Source: Sialis fuliginosa (lineage: Eukaryota; Arthropoda; Insecta; Megaloptera; Sialidae). Taken from it: DNA of 64,000 bases. Position numbers and translations under genes: made by a program. Position 1 is the first letter of the stretch; each line of letters starts with the position of its first letter. The stretch lies in NCBI GenBank assembly GCA_961205875.1, contig OY540812.1:34047098-34111097 (forward strand), given 5' to 3'. The notes under the pieces are model-generated. The model was given only the letters and a program-made list of their open reading frames with translations, was not told the origin of the DNA and did not search any database. Shown piece after piece: positions 10,449-19,893 of this stretch.

Positions 10449-10460
10449 GCTCTGCTACCA
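10449..10460 (-). promoter_or_regulatory. Primer binding site, initiator tRNA-Met type
   Basis: On the minus strand this reads TGGTAGCAGAGC, the complement of the 3' end of animal initiator tRNA-Met including its CCA. It lies four bases inside the LTR boundary, which fixes the LTR end and the element's direction. The tRNA match is from memory of tRNA sequence. Confidence 0.85.
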
Positions 10461-10464
10461 TTTC

Positions 10465-12662
10465 TGTGGCGGAATTATGCCGCACACAAGAAAAAAAAGT
10501 AAATTATATAAAATAATTTAATAAATATAAAATAAAATAAAAAAACTTGATAAATAAATTTTGCTCGTCGTTGATTAGCAATTTGTACGTTTATGAATAC
10601 TGGTGTATTGCAGCGTGCTGGGGCACCGAGTCTCTTGCGATTATTACCTTTTTAAACAAGAGGGCCCAGAGTCCTGGTACAAAACAATGGGTAGGAGTTT
10701 AATTCGGTGTTATTCAAATTAATACAACGCAGTTTTCAACTATCTTATTTATTTATTCTCCTTTTGTTATACAGACAAATACTTGTGAAGACAGAACTTC
10801 AACGGTAAGTATAAAATATATGAAATAAATAACTTTATATGCAATAATAAATAAAACTAACCTAATTAAAATGTCGTTTATTAACTCTTTCAGGGACTTC
10901 GCAGGACACAGCATGGGTTAAGGGATTCCCAGGGTGCAACAAGGAAGCCTGTAGTGTTAAAATTCCGAAGCAGAATATTTTCTTTAGTGAATGTAATTTC
11001 CAGGTATATTTCCCCTGAATAACTTGTAACCATCAGTGAATAAAAGTTTTTTCAAATGTTACCTTTGTTTTTATTTCAGGTTACTTTACGAGTTCGAATA
11101 TTACTTTACCTCACGGACGTTGTTTCTCCTTTTCGGGAGACCGTGCCCAATTACACACTATAGGGGATAATTCCCAATAAATCAATAATAATATATAACA
11201 TAATATCTATATAATATAATAAAATATATATATAATAATATAATAAAATATCTTATAGCAGTAATATTACCCAAACACCTCAAAAAAAAGAAAAAAAAAA
11301 TAATACATGTCTAAATATATGTATATAAATATAATTGTGTTAATGAATAATCAACGCCGGTCCCGCACAATGGGGGGGAATAACACAGTATTAACTTTGT
11401 TATGCCTCTATCTAGGATGGCCGTCGTCGCCGTTCAATAGCAGAATATAGCTTGAACTTTTTTAGACACTTGTACTCAGATACGAAGCCTGTATTCGTGA
11501 GTATTTAGCGAGAGTTCAATAATGCCTCACTGACACGGCGAGGATGTATAATTTACAGTCGGTCCCATCCTTTTACAAGACAATATGATAAATATAAATA
11601 TGATAAAATCTTTAATAAAATAACATAAAATAACCAGGACTTTCGGGTAACCGAAATAACTATTCTTTCACCACTCTCCCTTTTTTTTTTTTTGAAGCAG
11701 ACTCACCACTTTAGTATATAATATATTTAAAAGCACTCAAGAAAATAATAATAACGATGCAAGTAATTAGTGCTTCATTCATACGCAGCGCAGAAAAAAC
11801 AACAACCAGGGGACATATTGATAATCTAAATTATCAATATATATATATATATATATATATTTTATAACAGAATAATTGTACCATAAATACCAGCACTAGA
11901 GTCAGCTGATATTTTCTGGTGGGATAAATAAACCAAAAGGAAATTTTTTATCAACAGAAGAAAGTTGATATTTCGACGCGTCGTTAATTTAAATTTTCTT
12001 GTAGTGACACGTGGCTCGTTTCGTGTTTTGTTTTGTATATAACTTGTATAGAGTCGCTGCGATACGAGCAACCGAGGTCACCGGTTTTTTTTTTTTTTTT
12101 TTCTCAAGGCCGTCGTTTGAAAACAATTTCTTGAAGCGTTGGATTTAAAATATTCACTTGTTGATAGAATTATTAAATTACTCAGCTTACTTGAATTTCT
12201 TTCTTCCTTGACACGTAGTGACCAGATATAACGATGTTTCTTTTTATAATTTCTTGATAACGTGGACGTCGAAAATAATAAATACGATATTAATTATGCT
12301 TCTTAGTTGATCAATTAAACAAATGTAGTAATATAAAATATTGATTCGTCGATTTACTACATTTTTCGGAGCCACGTGTTAACCAGCAGTGAGAACGACA
12401 TATACGATGTGTTCGCTACGGCAGTCGATGCCGATCTCAAGCACAATATGGCCGCCTCCGATCCACGCACGCAACCCTTCTCAGTGGAAGGGGAGTATAT
12501 CGCGCAGGTCTGACTTGCCTGACGTCACCGAACAATCACGCTCGCACATAATTGGTTTCACGGAGTCGTAATATTGGGCCATATAGGTGTTATTTTTAGC
12601 AACTGTCATTTAAAATACTTATGTATACATATATAATATGTGGTGAATTCTACTTCGCCACA
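10465..12662 (-). repeat. 5' LTR of retrotransposon 1 (2198 bp)
   Basis: The boundaries are TGTGGCG at 10465 and CGCCACA at 12662, a perfect 7-bp terminal inverted repeat with the usual TG...CA ends. One end abuts the primer site and the other the hexamer array. The LTR is long for Ty3/Gypsy. It is AT-rich with homopolymer and TA-repeat tracts (for example the TA run near 11838-11861). It holds no convincing coding frame; frames of 60-69 codons near 11862-12071 and 12389-12571 resemble nothing I know. Several AATAAA motifs on the element's strand (near 11070, 10877 and 10750) could serve in polyadenylation. No second copy exists in the window. Confidence 0.88.
12217..12248 (-). promoter_or_regulatory. 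LTR promoter of retrotransposon 1: TATA box and initiator
   Basis: On the minus strand TATAAAAAG begins at 12248 and a TCACT initiator has its A at 12219, 29 bases downstream, the usual arthropod spacing. About 300 bases upstream is a TGACGTCA element (12520-12527), which matches a CRE/ATF-type site, and a CACGTG E-box lies at 12373-12378. Motif calls only. Confidence 0.55.
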
Positions 12663-13730
12663 GTTTATGTTTATGTTTATGTTTATGTTTATGTTTATGT
12701 TTATGTTTATGTTTATGTTTATGTTTATGTTTATGTTTATGTTTATGTTTATGTTTATGTTTATGTTTATGTTTTAATTTATGTTTAAGTTTATGATTAT
12801 GTTTATGTTTAAGCTTATGTTTAAAATTATTATTTGAGTTTATGTGTATGTTTTTTTTTATGTTTTTGTTTATGTTTATGTTTATGTTTATGTTTATGTT
12901 TATGTTTATGTTTATGTTTATGTTTGTGTTTATGTTTATGTTTATGTTTATGTTTATGTTTATGTTTATGTTTATGTTTATGTTTATGTTCATGTTCATG
13001 TTTATGTTTATGTTTATGTTTATGTTTATGTTTATGTTTATGTTTATGTTTATGTTTATGTTTATTTTTAAGTTTATGTTTATGTTTATGTTTATGTTTA
13101 TGTTTATGTTTATGTTTATGTTTATGTTTATGTTTATGTTTATGTTTATGTTTATGTTTAAGTTTATGTTTATGTTTAAGTTTATGTTTATGTTTGTGTT
13201 TATGTTTATGTTTATGTTTATGTTTAAGCTTGTGTTTATGTTTATGTTTATGTTTATGTTTATGTTTATGTTTATGTTTATGTTTATGTTTATGTTTATG
13301 TTTATGTTTATGTTTATGTTTATGTTTATGTTTATGTTTATGTTTATGTTTATGTTTATGTTTATGTTTATGTTTATGTTTATGTTTATGTTTATGTTTA
13401 TGTTTATGTTTATGTTTATGTTTATGTTTATGTTTTAATTTATGTTTAAGTTTATGATTATGTTTATAATTAAACTTATGTTTAAAATTATATTTAAGTT
13501 TATGTTTATGTTTTTTTTTATGTTTTTGTTTATGTTTATGTTTATGTTTATGTTTATGTTTATGTTTATGTTTATGTTTATGTTTATGTTTATGTTTATG
13601 TTTATGTTAATGTTTTTGTTTATGTTGTTGTTTATGTTTATGTTTATGTTTTAATTTATTTTTAAGTAATGTTTATGTTTATGTTCAAATTTATGTTTAA
13701 AATTATGTTAAAGTTTATGTTTAAGTTTAT
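12663..13730 (+). repeat. TTTATG arm continuing right of retrotransposon 1
   Basis: The hexamer array resumes directly after the LTR, reaches a link (about 12772-12867), continues with TTCATG doublet variants near 12988-13000 and TTTGTG/AAGCTTGTG markers near 13195-13230, then a second link (about 13433-13528) and a decaying tail. The block matches 51910-53024 in order and in marker variants. Confidence 0.92.
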
Positions 13731-13744
13731 TTAAAATCAAACTT
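13711..13744. repeat. Polarity-switch junction J3 (L type, imperfect)
   Basis: The same sequence as J2: AAGTTTATGTTTAA, loop GTTTAT, TTAAAATCAAACTT. Confidence 0.8.
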
Positions 13745-15262
13745 AATCATAAACTTAAACATAAATTTAAACATAAATTAAAACATAAACTTAATTATAA
13801 ATTAAAACATAAACTTAAACATAAATTTAAAAAAAACCTAAACATAAACTTAATCATAAACTTAATCATAAACTCAATCATAAACATAAACATAAATTAA
13901 AACTAAACATAATCATAAACTTAATCATAAACTTAATCATAAACTTAATCATAAACTTAATCATAAACTTAAACATAAACTTAAACCTAAACTTAATCAT
14001 AAACTTAATCATAAACTTAATCATAAACTTAAACATAAACTTAATCATAAAATTATTCATAAACTTAATCATAAACTTAAACATAAACTCTATCATAAAC
14101 TTAAACAAAAATTAAATCAAACAAAAACTTAAACATAAACTTAATCATAAACTTTAACATAAACTTAATCATAAACTTAATCATAAACTTATTCATAAAC
14201 TTAATCATAAACTTAATCATAAACTTAAACATAAACTTAAACCTAAACTTAATCATAAACTTAATCATAAACTTAATCATACACTTAAACATAAACTTAA
14301 TCATAAAATTAATCATAAACTTTATCATAAACTTAAACATAAATTAAAACATAAACATAAACTCAAACATAAACTTAATCATAAACTTAAACATAAATTT
14401 AAAGAAAATGTAAACATTAATTTAAAAAAAACTTAAACATAAACTGATCATAAACTTAATCATAAACTTAAACATAAACTTAATCATAAAATTAATCATA
14501 AACTTAATCATAAACTTAAACATAAACTTTATCACAAACTTAAACATAAATTAAAACATTAACATAAACTTAAACATAAACTTAATCATAAACTTAAACA
14601 TAAACTTAAACATAAACTTAATCATAAACTTAATCATAAACTTTATAATAATTTTAATCATAAACTTAATCATAAACTTAAACATAAACTTAAACAAAAA
14701 CTTAATCATAAACTTAATTATAAACTTAATCATAAACTTAATCATAAACTTAATCATAAACTTAAACATAAACTTAAACTTAAACTTAATCATAAACTTA
14801 ATCATAAACTTAATCATAAACTTAAACATAAACTTAATCATAAAATTAATCATAAACTTAATCATAAACTTTAACATAAACTTTATCATAAACTTAAACA
14901 TAAATTAAAACATAAACATAAACTTAAACATAAACTTAATCATAAACTTAAACATAAACTTATTCATAAACTTAAACATAAACTTAAACATAAACTTAAA
15001 CATAAACTTAAACATAAACTTAAACATAAACTTAATCCTAAACTTAATCATAAACTTAAACATAAACTCAATCATAAACTTAATCATAAACTTAATCATA
15101 AACTTAATCATAAACTTAAACATAAACTTAAACCTAAACTTAATCATAAACTTAAACATAAACTTTATCATAAACTTAAACATAAACTTATTCATAAAAT
15201 TAATCATAAACTTAATCATAAAATTAAACATAAACTTTATCATAAACTTAAACATAAGTTAA
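13731..15262 (-). repeat. L-type 12-mer satellite block 4
   Basis: A 1.5-kb AAACTTAATCAT/AAACTTAAACAT array with degenerate patches at 14401-14445. It is a close copy of 53025-54541, including the patches and the CATAAGTTAAAACAT end. Confidence 0.93.
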
Positions 15263-15337
15263 AACATAAACATAAACATAAACATAAACATAAACATAAA
15301 CATAAACATAAACATAAACATAAACATAAACATAAAC
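15263..15337 (-). repeat. CATAAA hexamer arm left of spacer A4
   Basis: A short pure (CATAAA)n array of about 75 bp, without the CTTAACAT interruption. The arm left of A6 has the same length and form. Confidence 0.9.
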
Positions 15338-15602
15338 AACACATTTCGTCTCAATTCGATTTTGCATAGAAAAATAATTATATAAAATCTTCCTTAAGAC
15401 AGATTAGATACAAATCGACTCGATTTGTATTAATTCGGTGTATTTTGTATTTATTCGTTAATAGTTGTCTTGATTCGTTTCAAACAGTCTATTTTAACCA
15501 GTTTTTTATATCAATTCGAAAAGTTTCAGCGCTAATCAGAAATTAAGAGTTAAAACGTCTAGATTTGACTTAATTTGATGTTATTTGAGTGATATGATGC
15601 AA
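15338..15602 (+). repeat. Spacer A4 (A' subclass)
   Basis: A 265-bp A module that shares private changes with A6: CTTCCTTAAGACAG instead of CTTCCTCAAGACAG, AGAGTTAAAACGTC instead of AGAGTCAAAATGTC, and GATGCAAG at the right end. A4 and A6 are therefore paralogous positions. Confidence 0.9.
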
Positions 15603-17107
15603 GTTTATGGTTAAGATTATGTTTATGTTTATGTTTATGTTTATGTATATGTTTATGTTTATGTTTATGTTTATGTTTATGTTTATGTTTATGTTTATGT
15701 TTATGTTTATGTTTATGTTTATGTTTATGTTTATGTTTATGTTTATGTTTATGTTTATGTTTATGTTTATGTTTATGTTTATGTTTATGTTTATGTTTAT
15801 GTTTATGTTTATGTTTATGTTTATGTTTATGTTTATGTTTATGTTTATGTTTATATTTATGTTTAGGTTTATGTTTATGTTTATGTTTTAATTTATGTTT
15901 AAGTTTATGATTATGTTTATGTTTAAGCTTATGTTTAAAATTATATTTAAGTTTATGTTTATGTTTTTTTTATGTTTTTTTTATGTTTTTGTTTATGTTT
16001 ATGTTTATGTTTATGTTTATGTTTATGTTTATGTTTATGTTTAAGTTTATGTTTGTGTTTATGTTTATGTTTATGTTTAAGTTTATGTTTATGTTTATGT
16101 TTATGTTTATGTTTATGTTTATGTTTATGTTTATGTTTTAATTTATGTTTATGTTTATGTTTATGTTTATGTTTATGTTTATGTTTATGTTTATGTTTAT
16201 GTTTATGTTTATGTTTATGTTTATGTTTAGGTTTAGGTTTATGTTTATGTTTATGTTTATGTTTTAATTTATGTTTAAGTTTATGATTATGTTTATGTTT
16301 AAGCTTATGTTTAAAATTATATTTAAGTTCATGTTTATGTTTTTTTTTATGTTTTTGTTTATGTTTATGTTTATGTTTATGTTAATGTTTATGTTTGTGT
16401 TTATGTTTATGTTTATGTTTATGTTTATGTTTATGTTTATGTTTATGTTTATGTTTATGTTTATGTTTATGTTTATGTTTATGTTTATGTTTATGTTTAT
16501 GTTTATGTTTATGTTTATGTTTATGTTTATGTTTATGTTTATGTTTATGTTTATGTTTATGTTTATGTTTATGTTTATGTTTATGTTTATGTTTATGTTT
16601 ATGTTTATGTTTATGTTTATGTTTATGTTTTTGTTTATGTTTATGTTTATGTTTATGTTTATGTTTATGTTTATGTTTATGTTTATGTTTATGTTTATGT
16701 TTATGTTTATGTTTATGTTTATGTTTATGTTTATGTTTATGTTTATGTTTATGTTTATGTTAGTGTTTGTGTTTGTGTTTGTGTTTGTGTTTGTGTTTGT
16801 GTTTATGTTTATGTTTATGTTTATGTTTATGTTTATGTTTATGTTTATGTTTATGTTTATGTTTATGTTTATGTTTATGTTTATGTTTATGTTTATGTTT
16901 ATGTTTATGTTTATGTTTATGTTTATGTTTATGTTTATGTTTATGTTTATGTTTATGTTTATGTTTATGTTTATGTTTATGTTTATGTTTATGTTTATGT
17001 TTATGTTTATGTTTATGTTTATGTTTATGTTTATGTTTATGTTTATGTTTATGTTTATGTTTATGTTTATGTTTATGTTTATGTTTATGTTTATGTTTAT
17101 GTTTATG
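15603..17107 (+). repeat. TTTATG arm right of A4 up to retrotransposon 2
   Basis: This arm is TTTATG arrays with links at about 15886-15990 and 16262-16358. It contains TTTAGG doublets near 16226-16238 and a run of seven TTTGTG units at about 16765-16803 that is absent from the paralogous arm. The array stops at TTTATG directly against element 2; its last four bases, TATG (17104-17107), recur after the element. Confidence 0.93.
17104..17107 (+). repeat. Target-site duplication, left copy
   Basis: TATG before the left LTR, repeated at 20822-20825 after the right LTR. Removing the element and one copy restores an in-phase TTTATG array. Confidence 0.8.
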
Positions 17108-17348
17108 TGATATGCCCCCCCCCCCCCTCATCGGACAATGAAATTTCGTCCGCCACGTTGTGAAGAATCTTTCCAGCTGTCGAAAGACACCTCACCGACG
17201 ATTCTAGCCCAAACGGATCGCCGGCAAAACCCAAAACCAGGGTAAACCGCCATCCGAACGCCAACACGTCAGTCCATCCTTCCTTAACGAAAGGGAGAAG
17301 GGTGAAGTTGCGAGTTGGCTCTCACCAACGAAGCGCATCCGTGGACGA

Positions 17349-17383
17349 TATAAAGCCTCCCGATTTTTTATGAAAAGTCAGTT
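17349..17383 (+). promoter_or_regulatory. Left LTR promoter: TATA box and initiator
   Basis: TATAAA at 17349-17354 and TCAGTT at 17378-17383, with the initiator A 31 bases after the first T. TCAGTT matches the arthropod initiator consensus. Confidence 0.7.
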
Positions 17384-17502
17384 AACTCGAAGTCAACTCC
17401 AGGGACAAGTGCCCTACCTACCACTGGTAGTGGAACTGTCACCCTGCTGCCGAGTTAATACTTGGCAGCAGAGGTGCTCGAGATACCACTCCAGTGTCGC
17501 TG

Positions 17503-17650
17503 GTTGAGGACCACTGACGCCACCGCCTGAAGTTGAGGACCACTGCCGCCGCCGAAGAAGACGTCAACCACCGGACGTTTGAGGACCACTGCCGCCGCCG
17601 AAGAAGACGCCCACCACCGGACGTTTGAGGACCACTGCCGCCCGCCGAAG
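17503..17650 (+). repeat. 46-bp tandem repeat in left LTR
   Basis: About three copies of a GC-rich unit starting GTTGAGGACCACTG or GTTTGAGGACCACTG and containing GCCGCCGAAGAAGACG. The right LTR carries the same array 2197 bp further on. Confidence 0.8.
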
Positions 17651-17696
17651 GATGCCGCCGTCACCTCACGTTGAGAACCGCTGACGTTCACCAGAG

Positions 17697-18410
17697 ATGC
17701 CCGCTGCAGCTGTGACGCCCAAATTCACAGGCACGCACCCGAAGACAAGCGCCGTCTCCGGATCCAAAGCCGTTGCCGCTCAGACAAGAACTCTGACCGC
17801 TGACGCCCGAAGAAGAACGCCGCCCGCTGAAGCCCGCCAAGAGACGTCCGTCGCCGCTGTGACACCCAAAATCACAGACGCGCACCGGAAGCCGAGCGCC
17901 GTCTCACGACCAGAGACCGCTGACGCTCCGAGAAGAACGCCGACCGCCGACGCCCGCCGAGAGACGTTCACCGCCACTGTGATGCCAACATTCACAGACG
18001 CGCACCGGAAGCCGAGCGCCGTCTCACGACTAGACCCAGCTTCCACCGCGAAGCCCGCCGTCATCTTCATGACGCCCAACACAGCTTCCACCGAGAAGCC
18101 CGCCGTCATCTTCATGACGCCCAACACAGCTTCCACCGCGAAGCCCGCCGTCATCTTCATGACGCCCAACACAGCTTCCACCGAGAAGCCCGCCGTCATC
18201 TTCATGACGCCCAACACAGCTTCCACCGCGAAGCCCGCCGTCATCTTCATGACGCCCAGCACAGCTTCCACCGAGAAGCCCGCCGTCATCTTCATGACGC
18301 CCAGCACAGCTTCCACCGCGAAGCCCGCCGTCATCCCAAATGACACCCAACCCAGCTTCCACCGAGAAGCCCACCATCACACGAATGACGTCTGCCCCAT
18401 TGACATCTGA
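17697..18410 (+). CDS. Hypothetical repeat-rich open frame in left LTR
   Basis: The 237 codons start at ATG 17697, about 317 bases after the predicted initiator, with one short upstream frame (ATG near 17652). The first third is rich in Ala, Thr, Pro and Arg. The second half is a 15-residue repeat (ASTAKPAVIFMTPNT and ASTEKPAVIFMTPNT) encoded by the 45-bp minisatellite. No signal peptide, membrane segment or known domain is evident. The opposite strand is also open for 188 codons, as GC-rich repeats of length 3n often are, so coding is uncertain. Its position between promoter and poly(A) signal and the in-frame nature of the only LTR difference weakly favour it. Confidence 0.3.
   Translation: MPAAAVTPKFTGTHPKTSAVSGSKAVAAQTRTLTADARRRTPPAEARQETSVAAVTPKITDAHRKPSAVSRPETADAPRRTPTADARRETFTATVMPTFTDAHRKPSAVSRLDPASTAKPAVIFMTPNTASTEKPAVIFMTPNTASTAKPAVIFMTPNTASTEKPAVIFMTPNTASTAKPAVIFMTPSTASTEKPAVIFMTPSTASTAKPAVIPNDTQPSFHREAHHHTNDVCPIDI
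18038..18380 (+). repeat. 45-bp minisatellite in left LTR
   Basis: Seven full units start at 18038, 18083, 18128, 18173, 18218, 18263 and 18308, plus a partial eighth. Units alternate ACCGCGAAG and ACCGAGAAG, so the real period is a 90-bp dimer. Early units have CCCAACACAG and later ones CCCAGCACAG. The array is repeated from about 20235 in the right LTR. Confidence 0.9.
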
Positions 18411-18557
18411 AGGATCGCACCGGCCCAGCTGATCCCAACATCAGCCCAGCCGATTCCAACGACACTGGAATCCCCGTCGATCCCCGTCAAGACAGAAAAG
18501 ACGCCCCCCCCTTCCATTGTTAAATAATTGTATAATCTGTATATCTATTAACGACGA

Positions 18558-18563
18558 AATAAA
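18558..18563 (+). promoter_or_regulatory. Poly(A) signal in left LTR
   Basis: AATAAA, followed about 25-35 bases later by a T-rich stretch (TTGTTTTTATTT), as expected for the LTR's 3' processing site. Confidence 0.6.
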
Positions 18564-18633
18564 TATTCCTTCCTAAGCCAACATTGTTTTTATTTCCCGC
18601 TATAACACCAAACAACGCGGGGGTACAACAATT

Positions 18634-18648
18634 TGGCGCCCAACGTGT
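18634..18648 (+). promoter_or_regulatory. Primer binding site, tRNA-Lys type
   Basis: TGGCGCCCAACGTG lies three bases inside the LTR end and matches the complement of the 3' end of animal tRNA-Lys, which retroelements commonly use. An 11-base repeat of it, TGGCGCCCAAC, lies at 18785-18795. Confidence 0.8.
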
Positions 18649-18826
18649 GAGGCCAGGAAATTTAAGCGAGAACTTCCGACCTAAACGCCCTGAGAATGCC
18701 GAGGAAAGTGCAAGGGAAGGAATTAACATTTCGTCGCAAGCAATGGAAGAAGACATCAAACTAACTACTCTGGGTTTTACCCAGTGGCGCCCAACACCAC
18801 ACGAACAACTTCAATCTTCATTGAAG
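18649..18826 (+). other. Leader remnant of element 2
   Basis: No recognisable product. Short frames begin here, including an ATG near 18697, but none resembles Gag. The secondary primer-site-like sequence at 18785 is the only notable motif. Confidence 0.5.
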
Positions 18827-19273
18827 ACACTACTCGCCCGGGTATGCAGCAGGGATAACGCCCAAGCTGACGCAGATCACAGTTCTTAGCCTCATTGAAG
18901 AAATCCAACACCTACAACACAACGACACCTCATTCCAGTGGTTACTTCACGGAAGAGAAGTCAATTACGAGGACCTCCCAGCGGGGTATCAACGGGATAA
19001 TGCACTGTGGTAACGGCGGACCACCCAGCTCCGTCTGTACGTACCAAGCGAGGCACGTCCCACAGTCCCATAGCATTATCACGGCCATACACTCGCGGGA
19101 CATCCAGGATGCAGGGAACGTTACGAGCCATTGGTAAGCGCTACTACTGGCCACATCTGAGACAGGACGTAAAGAAACACGTCCGGAACTATTTGATCTG
19201 TATCTGTTACGAGGCAAACCCACATCCTTACCCCGCTGCACAACGCGCACATCAACCAAGAAATTTTTTTTAA
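18827..19273 (+). pseudogene. Integrase zinc-domain remnant
   Basis: A short piece of pol survives from the region just before and within the integrase zinc-binding domain. One frame carries SLIEEIQHLQ, then LRLYVPSEARP and HYHGHTLAGH, with stops at 19011-19013 and 19071-19073. After a frame change near 19125-19135 another frame carries KRYYWPHLRQDVKKHVRN. The usual CxxC end is altered (YLICIC). Protease, reverse transcriptase, most of RNase H and the integrase core are missing. The fragment lies between the primer site and the polypurine tract, which marks the element as an internal-deletion derivative. Confidence 0.8.
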
Positions 19274-19291
19274 CGTACGAAATTTCAAAAC

Positions 19292-19303
19292 AGGCAGGGA
19301 GGA
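19292..19303 (+). promoter_or_regulatory. Polypurine tract
   Basis: AGGCAGGGAGGA, one base before the right LTR's TGATATG. This is the expected plus-strand primer position. Only one C interrupts the purines. Confidence 0.8.
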
Positions 19304-19545
19304 TTGATATGCCCCCCCCCCCCCTCATCGGACAATGAAATTTCGTCCGCCACGTTGTGAAGAATCTTTCCAGCTGTCGAAAGACACCTCACCGACGATT
19401 CTAGCCCAAACGGATCGCCGGCAAAACCCAAAACCAGGGTAAACCGCCATCCGAACGCCAACACGTCAGTCCATCCTTCCTTAACGAAAGGGAGAAGGGT
19501 GAAGTTGCGAGTTGGCTCTCACCAACGAAGCGCATCCGTGGACGA

Positions 19546-19580
19546 TATAAAGCCTCCCGATTTTTTATGAAAAGTCAGTT
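19546..19580 (+). promoter_or_regulatory. Right LTR promoter: TATA box and initiator
   Basis: TATAAA at 19546-19551 and TCAGTT at 19575-19580, as in the left LTR. If active it would transcribe outwards into the TTTATG array and on towards junction J4. Confidence 0.6.
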
Positions 19581-19893
19581 AACTCGAAGTCAACTCCAGG
19601 GACAAGTGCCCTACCTACCACTGGTAGTGGAACTGTCACCCTGCTGCCGAGTTAATACTTGGCAGCAGAGGTGCTCGAGATACCACTCCAGTGTCGCTGG
19701 TTGAGGACCACTGACGCCACCGCCTGAAGTTGAGGACCACTGCCGCCGCCGAAGAAGACGTCAACCACCGGACGTTTGAGGACCACTGCCGCCGCCGAAG
19801 AAGACGCCCACCACCGGACGTTTGAGGACCACTGCCGCCCGCCGAAGGATGCCGCCGTCACCTCACGTTGAGAACCGCTGACGTTCACCAGAG

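Larger units (their letters stand above)
6204..12662 (-). mobile_element. Ty3/Gypsy LTR retrotransposon, 3'-truncated
   Basis: This element reads on the minus strand. In order it has a 5' LTR (10465-12662), a primer binding site, an untranslated leader, gag, then pol with protease, reverse transcriptase, RNase H and integrase. That domain order, with integrase last, is diagnostic of Ty3/Gypsy. No env-like frame, polypurine tract or 3' LTR is present: the element stops within or just after integrase at 6203/6204 and continues as hexamer repeat. Pol also has an in-frame TAG and a one-base frameshift, so this copy is dead. It sits inside a TTTATG array, and the paralogous array near 51627-51927 lacks it. 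Loss of the 3' end means the target duplication cannot be checked. Confidence 0.93.
17108..18630 (+). repeat. Left LTR of element 2
   Basis: It begins TGATATG plus thirteen C and ends GGTACAACA. It contains a TATA/initiator promoter, 46-bp repeats (17503-17650), modules of 120-147 bp (starting near 17711, 17858 and 17978), 45-bp repeats (18038-18380), an open frame of 237 codons and an AATAAA near its end. The promoter-to-poly(A) distance of about 1.2 kb means the R region is unusually long. Confidence 0.92.

Noticed and set aside
12389-12571. 60-codon plus-strand frame in the LTR of retrotransposon 1
   Set aside because: Lies in the U3-like region with CRE and E-box motifs and has no known similarity; more likely regulatory sequence.
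10465-12662. Host gene with introns in the AT-rich 2.2-kb region
   Set aside because: The TG...CA inverted termini, adjacent primer site and promoter motifs explain it as an LTR; no coding exon was recognised.
16226-16238. TTTAGG doublets as telomeric repeat
   Set aside because: Only pairs of variant hexamers inside TTTATG arrays (also near 21222, 55497 and 56600); no extended G-rich array.
17780-18346. 188-codon minus-strand frame opposite the LTR minisatellite
   Set aside because: Antisense by-product of a GC-rich repeat of period 45; no promoter on that strand was seen.
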